A DNA stretch of 64,000 bases from Streptomyces violaceoruber (GTDB lineage Bacteria; Actinomycetota; Actinomycetes; Streptomycetales; Streptomycetaceae). The stretch is taken from positions 2,542,001 to 2,606,000 of the forward strand of contig NZ_CP137734.1 of the NCBI RefSeq assembly GCF_033406955.1. Direction: 5' to 3'. Below, in pieces: positions 61,037 through 64,000 of the stretch (positions are counted from its first letter, which is position 1; the number at the start of each line of letters is the position of its first letter). The translations under genes and the position numbers were made by a program. The notes beneath the pieces were generated by a model. The model had not been told where the DNA came from. It did not search any database and worked only from the letters and a program-made list of their open reading frames with translations.

Positions 61037-61651
61037 TCAGTGCCAGGGCTGGTAGTGCGGGTTGCTCTCGCAGTCGCTCATGATCTCGGTCTTGGTCTGC
61101 CGGTCGACCGGACAGACGCCGATGATGTACTTCCGCTGGATGCCGCCGGGGAAGGCGACCTCGACCTGGTCGGCCCACTTGTGGGTGTCGCCGATGGTCT
61201 TGTTGACGTCGATGCCGCCGGGGGCGTCGATGTAGTAGTTGTAGCCGGACTTGTACCAGGTCTTGTACAGGTCGTGGTCGTAGCTCGTCGACACGTACGG
61301 CGAGGGCTGGTTGACCAGGACGTACTTCTCGACGTCGTACTGTCCGTTCTGGACGTCCTTGGCGTGGAAGCCCTCCTCGAAGACGACCTGCGGGCCGCGG
61401 CTGTCGCTGCGGTAGAGGGTGCCGCAGGTGGTGCGCCAGACCGGCTCGGGCGTGATGCGGTCGACGTCGACGCCGCGGTCGGCGGCGGCCTTGGTCCGGT
61501 CGTCGAACTGGGGGCAGGCCGGGGCGGCCTTGGCGGGGGCAGCCGACGGTGCCGGGGCGGCACCGGGGGCGGTGGCCGCGGTGGTGGCGAGGACGGCGGA
61601 GAGCGACAGGACCGCGGCGGCGGTCCGGCGGCGCAGACTAGTGGTGATCAT
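61037..61651 (-). CDS. Secreted pierisin-like mono-ADP-ribosyltransferase (ScARP type)
   Basis: 204 residues from ATG 61651. Signal peptide with RRR start and hydrophobic core to about residue 40. ART fold with NAD+-binding Arg 81 (LYRSDSR), STS motif at 121-123 (YVSTSYD) and catalytic ARTT loop Gln162-Val-Glu164 (WADQVEVAF). Four cysteines fit two disulfides. Matches in length and residue numbers S. coelicolor ScARP (SCO5461, from memory), relative of pierisin and Scabin, which ADP-ribosylates guanine bases or guanosine nucleotides outside the cell. Convergent with the acetyltransferase. Physiological role unresolved. Confidence 0.9.
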   Translation of the reverse strand: MITTSLRRRTAAAVLSLSAVLATTAATAPGAAPAPSAAPAKAAPACPQFDDRTKAAADRGVDVDRITPEPVWRTTCGTLYRSDSRGPQVVFEEGFHAKDVQNGQYDVEKYVLVNQPSPYVSTSYDHDLYKTWYKSGYNYYIDAPGGIDVNKTIGDTHKWADQVEVAFPGGIQRKYIIGVCPVDRQTKTEIMSDCESNPHYQPWH

Positions 61652-61756
61652 GCGGATACGATCCCGGCCGCGGAGCGACGCATTCCGGATTCTCACCCGT
61701 AGGTGGCGTGTCCGTCGAACCGGGTTGATGTCAGCGGCAGATGGGAGGAGGGGTCC

Positions 61757-62260
61757 TCAGCGGTCCAGGACCCGCATCTCGAACCACGTGGTCTTCCCGC
61801 GCGGCAGCAGATCGACGCCCCACCGGTCGGAGAGCTTGTCGACGAGGAAGAGGCCACGCCCGCTGATGTCCGTCTCCTGCACCGGCATCAGACAGGGCAG
61901 CCCCCGGGAGGGGTCGCGGACCTCGACCCGGATCCAGCCGGGGCGGCGCCGCATGCGCAGGCCGAAGACCCGGGCACCGGTGTGGCGTACGGCGTTGCCG
62001 ACCAGCTCGGAGACGAGGAGGACGGCGTCCTCCGTGACCTTGGGGCCGAGCTGCCACTGACGCAGGGCGACGACCTGGGCCAGCCGGCGGGCGGTGGCGG
62101 CGGACTCGGGCCGGGAGGGTAACGGAACTTCGTGCTCCGTCGGGTTGCCGAACAGGTCCAGCGCCTTGAGCGCGCGCTCGTCCTCGACCGCCGGCGACCA
62201 GCGCGCCGCGGTCGCACGTCCGGCTCCCCGCGGCTGTTCCGTACCATCCAGCCCCGCCAT
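61757..62260 (-). CDS. Anti-sigma-factor-like ATP-binding (HATPase_c) protein
   Basis: 167 residues if ATG 62260 is used (GGGGGC directly upstream); the frame is open to 62419. Single RsbW-like GHKL domain: N box LLVSELVGNAVRHTG (near 95), G1 region VEVRDPSRGLPCLM and G2 region ISGRGLFLVDKLSDRWGV. Family members are serine-kinase anti-sigma factors; Streptomyces carries dozens without known partner. No anti-anti-sigma or sigma gene is adjacent. Confidence 0.82.
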   Translation of the reverse strand: MAGLDGTEQPRGAGRATAARWSPAVEDERALKALDLFGNPTEHEVPLPSRPESAATARRLAQVVALRQWQLGPKVTEDAVLLVSELVGNAVRHTGARVFGLRMRRRPGWIRVEVRDPSRGLPCLMPVQETDISGRGLFLVDKLSDRWGVDLLPRGKTTWFEMRVLDR

Positions 62261-62564
62261 GCCCCCATCATGGCCGCCCCCGGGGGCCTCCGGGGCCGTT
62301 CCCGGGGAATACGCCTCCGCCGGAGCCCGGTCGGACGACGGTCGATCGGCATATGCCACAGGCAGTTCGGGGCCGGAAACAGCCCCTTTGACCTGCGCGA
62401 ACGGCTCGGCCGGAGACAAGCGACGGACTCCCTCGACAAGACGCGCTTAATGGTGCGTTAAGGCTGCCATAAACCGCCCCAACGAGGGACCCGGATCAGA
62501 CATCGCGTCAATTGCACGTGCTGCAACGCGACTTCGGATGAAACTTGTACTTCTTGCGGGGGTG

Positions 62565-63332
62565 TCAGAGGAACGTGGCCTTGCCGGGGCCCTCTTCCAC
62601 GAAGCTGCGCATCCCGCGCTCGCGGTCCTCGGTGGCGAACAGGCCCGCGAACCAGTTGCGCTCGACGGCGAGGCCGGTCTCGATGTCCGTCTCCAGACCC
62701 GTGTCGATCGCCTCCTTCGCCGCGCGCAGTGCGATGGCGGGGCCCTTGGCGAGCCGCGCGGCCCAGGCGTGCGCCTGCTCGTACACCTCGGCGGCCGGGA
62801 CCACCCGGTCCACCAGGCCGAGCGCCAGCGCCTCGTCGGCCTTCACCTGACGGCCCGTGAAGATCAGGTCCTTGGCCTTGGAGGGGCCGATCAGCCGGGA
62901 CAGCCGCTGGGTGCCGCCCGCGCCGGGGATCAGGCCGAGCAGGATCTCGGGCTGGCCCAGCTTGGCGTTCTCCCCCGCGATGCGGAAGTCGGCGCACAGG
63001 GCGAGTTCGCAGCCGCCGCCCAGCGCGTAGCCGGTCACCGCCGCGACCACCGGCTTGGGAATGCGGGCCACCGCGGTGAAGGAGTCCTGCAGGGCGCGGG
63101 ACCGCGCGATCATCGCCGCGTGGTCCATCACCTGCATCTCCTTGATGTCCGCGCCCGCCGCGAACACCTTCTCACCGCCGTGGATCACCACGGCGCGCAC
63201 GTCCTCGCGCCGGGTGATCTCCTCGGCCAGCTCCTTCAGCCGGTCCTGGGTGGCGACGTCCAGTGCGTTCATGGGCGGACGGTCCAGGCGCAGCGTGCCG
63301 ACGCCCTCGGCGACTTCGAGATGTACGGTCAT
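62565..63332 (-). CDS. Enoyl-CoA hydratase/isomerase
   Basis: 255 residues, crotonase fold. Oxyanion-hole segments FAAGADIKEM (near 60) and ALGGGCELALCAD (near 104); catalytic Glu residues in GCELALCAD and LGQPEILLGLIPGAGGTQRL (near 125-140), the pattern of true hydratases (FadB/EchA-like). Hydrates trans-2-enoyl-CoA in beta-oxidation. The roughly 300-base stretch from 62261 to 62564, upstream of the ATPase start, contains no other convincing gene. Confidence 0.93.
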   Translation of the reverse strand: MTVHLEVAEGVGTLRLDRPPMNALDVATQDRLKELAEEITRREDVRAVVIHGGEKVFAAGADIKEMQVMDHAAMIARSRALQDSFTAVARIPKPVVAAVTGYALGGGCELALCADFRIAGENAKLGQPEILLGLIPGAGGTQRLSRLIGPSKAKDLIFTGRQVKADEALALGLVDRVVPAAEVYEQAHAWAARLAKGPAIALRAAKEAIDTGLETDIETGLAVERNWFAGLFATEDRERGMRSFVEEGPGKATFL

Positions 63333-63379
63333 GCTCCGCAGGTTAGCGGGCGTTCACGCGCGGTGGCAGTGGCCCCCCG

Positions 63380-64000
63380 TCACGCCTTCCACTTCTCCCA
63401 GGACATGTTCCAGCCGTTGAGGCCGTTGTCGGGGGCGATGGTGGCGTCCTCGGAGTTCTTGACCACGACCACGTCGCCGATGATCGAGTTCTCGAAGAAC
63501 CAGCGGGCCGGCGCACCCTTGTCCCAGCCGCCGCGTACGTCGCGCAGGCCGATGCAGCCGTGGCTGGAGTTGCGGTTGCCGAAGGCGTCGCCGCCCCAGT
63601 AGTTGCCGTGGATGAAGGTGCCGGAGGTGGACAGGCGCATGGCGTGCGGCACGTCCTTGATGTCGTACTCGCCGCCGTAGCCGACGGTCTCGCCGTTCAT
63701 GCGGGTCACCGCGAGGCGCTCGGTGATGACCATCTGGCCGTTCCAGGTCTCGTAGCCGGGCGCGCCGGTGGTGACGGGGACGGTCTTGACGGTCTTGCCG
63801 TCCCGCACGACCTGCATCGTGTGCTTCTTGGCGTCCACGACGGAGACCTGGCTGCGTCCGACGGTGAAGGAGACGGTCTTGGCCTGCTTGCCGTAGACGT
63901 CGTCGCGGCCCTCGACGCCGTCGAGGTTGAGGTCGACGGTGACCTTGGTGCCGGCCTTCCAGTACTTCTCCGGCCGGAAGTCGAGGCGGTCGTTGCCGAA
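63380..64000 (-). CDS. L,D-transpeptidase, YkuD domain (5' part beyond window edge)
   Basis: C-terminal ~206 residues visible; the frame runs off the right edge. Ig-like/LdtMt2-type domain end (KYWKAGTKVTVDLNLDGVEG), then the YkuD domain from VVDAKKHTMQVVRDGKTVKTVPVTTG to the catalytic motif HGNYWGGDAFGNRNSSHGCIGLRD (SHGC Cys nucleophile), followed by a Trp-rich C-terminal tail (GWNMSWEKW). Forms 3-3 cross-links in peptidoglycan outside the cell, bypassing penicillin-binding proteins; one of several expected in Streptomyces. A short ATG at 63838 lies within the domain and is not the start. Confidence 0.92.
   Translation of the reverse strand, partial: FGNDRLDFRPEKYWKAGTKVTVDLNLDGVEGRDDVYGKQAKTVSFTVGRSQVSVVDAKKHTMQVVRDGKTVKTVPVTTGAPGYETWNGQMVITERLAVTRMNGETVGYGGEYDIKDVPHAMRLSTSGTFIHGNYWGGDAFGNRNSSHGCIGLRDVRGGWDKGAPARWFFENSIIGDVVVVKNSEDATIAPDNGLNGWNMSWEKWKA

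Noticed and set aside
62261..62419. N-terminal extension of the anti-sigma-like ATPase
   Set aside because: Pro/Ala/Gly-rich with no conserved pattern and no ribosome site at 62419; not excluded, but the shorter start has GGGGG directly upstream.

Overview
The window is chromosomal DNA of a Streptomyces. Base composition is very GC-rich with G/C at nearly every third codon position. GTG starts are common, overlapping GTGA/ATGA gene junctions occur, and there are families such as a LAL-type LuxR regulator, paired GGDEF-EAL proteins, SseB-like proteins and a pierisin-like ADP-ribosyltransferase. Gene order matches, from memory, the S. coelicolor core region running from about SCO5515 (serA) down to about SCO5458. 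The species was not checked by any search. No tRNA, rRNA, CRISPR array, prophage or insertion sequence was found.

Left part (1-11.4 kb, mostly minus strand): the tail of a DHA2 drug exporter, then the amino-acid block serA, ilvC, ilvN, ilvB. The ilvB gene is preceded by a transcription attenuator with a 13-residue Ile/Leu/Val leader peptide. Upstream lies a membrane PAS-GGDEF-EAL protein whose EAL half has lost its catalytic motif, then a 2-hydroxyacid dehydrogenase.

11.4-21.2 kb: an aldo/keto reductase, a tandem heptamer repeat, a lipoprotein sugar dehydrogenase, small conserved proteins, a large ATP-binding LuxR (LAL) regulator, an acetyltransferase coupled to an MMPL exporter. 21.4-32 kb: gatC-gatA-(79-aa protein)-gatB, a DUF4267-cupin operon with twin CTAGC operators whose divergent repressor seems lost, an intact GGDEF-EAL protein (RmdB-like), ligA and a short MetE-like protein.

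32-41 kb: SDR, LOG-like protein, DUF427, hydrolase, mnmA and a cysteine desulfurase (together making 2-thiouridine in tRNA), a secreted amidase, a TetR gene facing two tiny membrane-protein genes across duplicated operators, a thioesterase and a TRIC-type channel. 41-47.6 kb: a five-gene oligopeptide ABC transporter.

48-55.3 kb: two SseB-like proteins and a P-loop protein, then a tandem glycine riboswitch that controls gcvT-gcvH-glyA, followed by sdaA. This forms a glycine to serine to pyruvate route; gcvP is not here. 55.3-64 kb: an MHS transporter, a DD-carboxypeptidase facing a GH25 muramidase, an F420-type reductase, an EF-hand protein, a MerR regulator facing an acetyltransferase, a ScARP-type DNA/nucleoside ADP-ribosyltransferase, an anti-sigma-like ATPase, an enoyl-CoA hydratase and the end of an L,D-transpeptidase.

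Nothing here is clearly a new multi-gene system. The least explained items are the small protein inside the gatCAB operon, the TetR/mini-membrane-protein module with duplicated operators, the orphan CTAGC operators, the heptamer array and the acidic tail of OppF.
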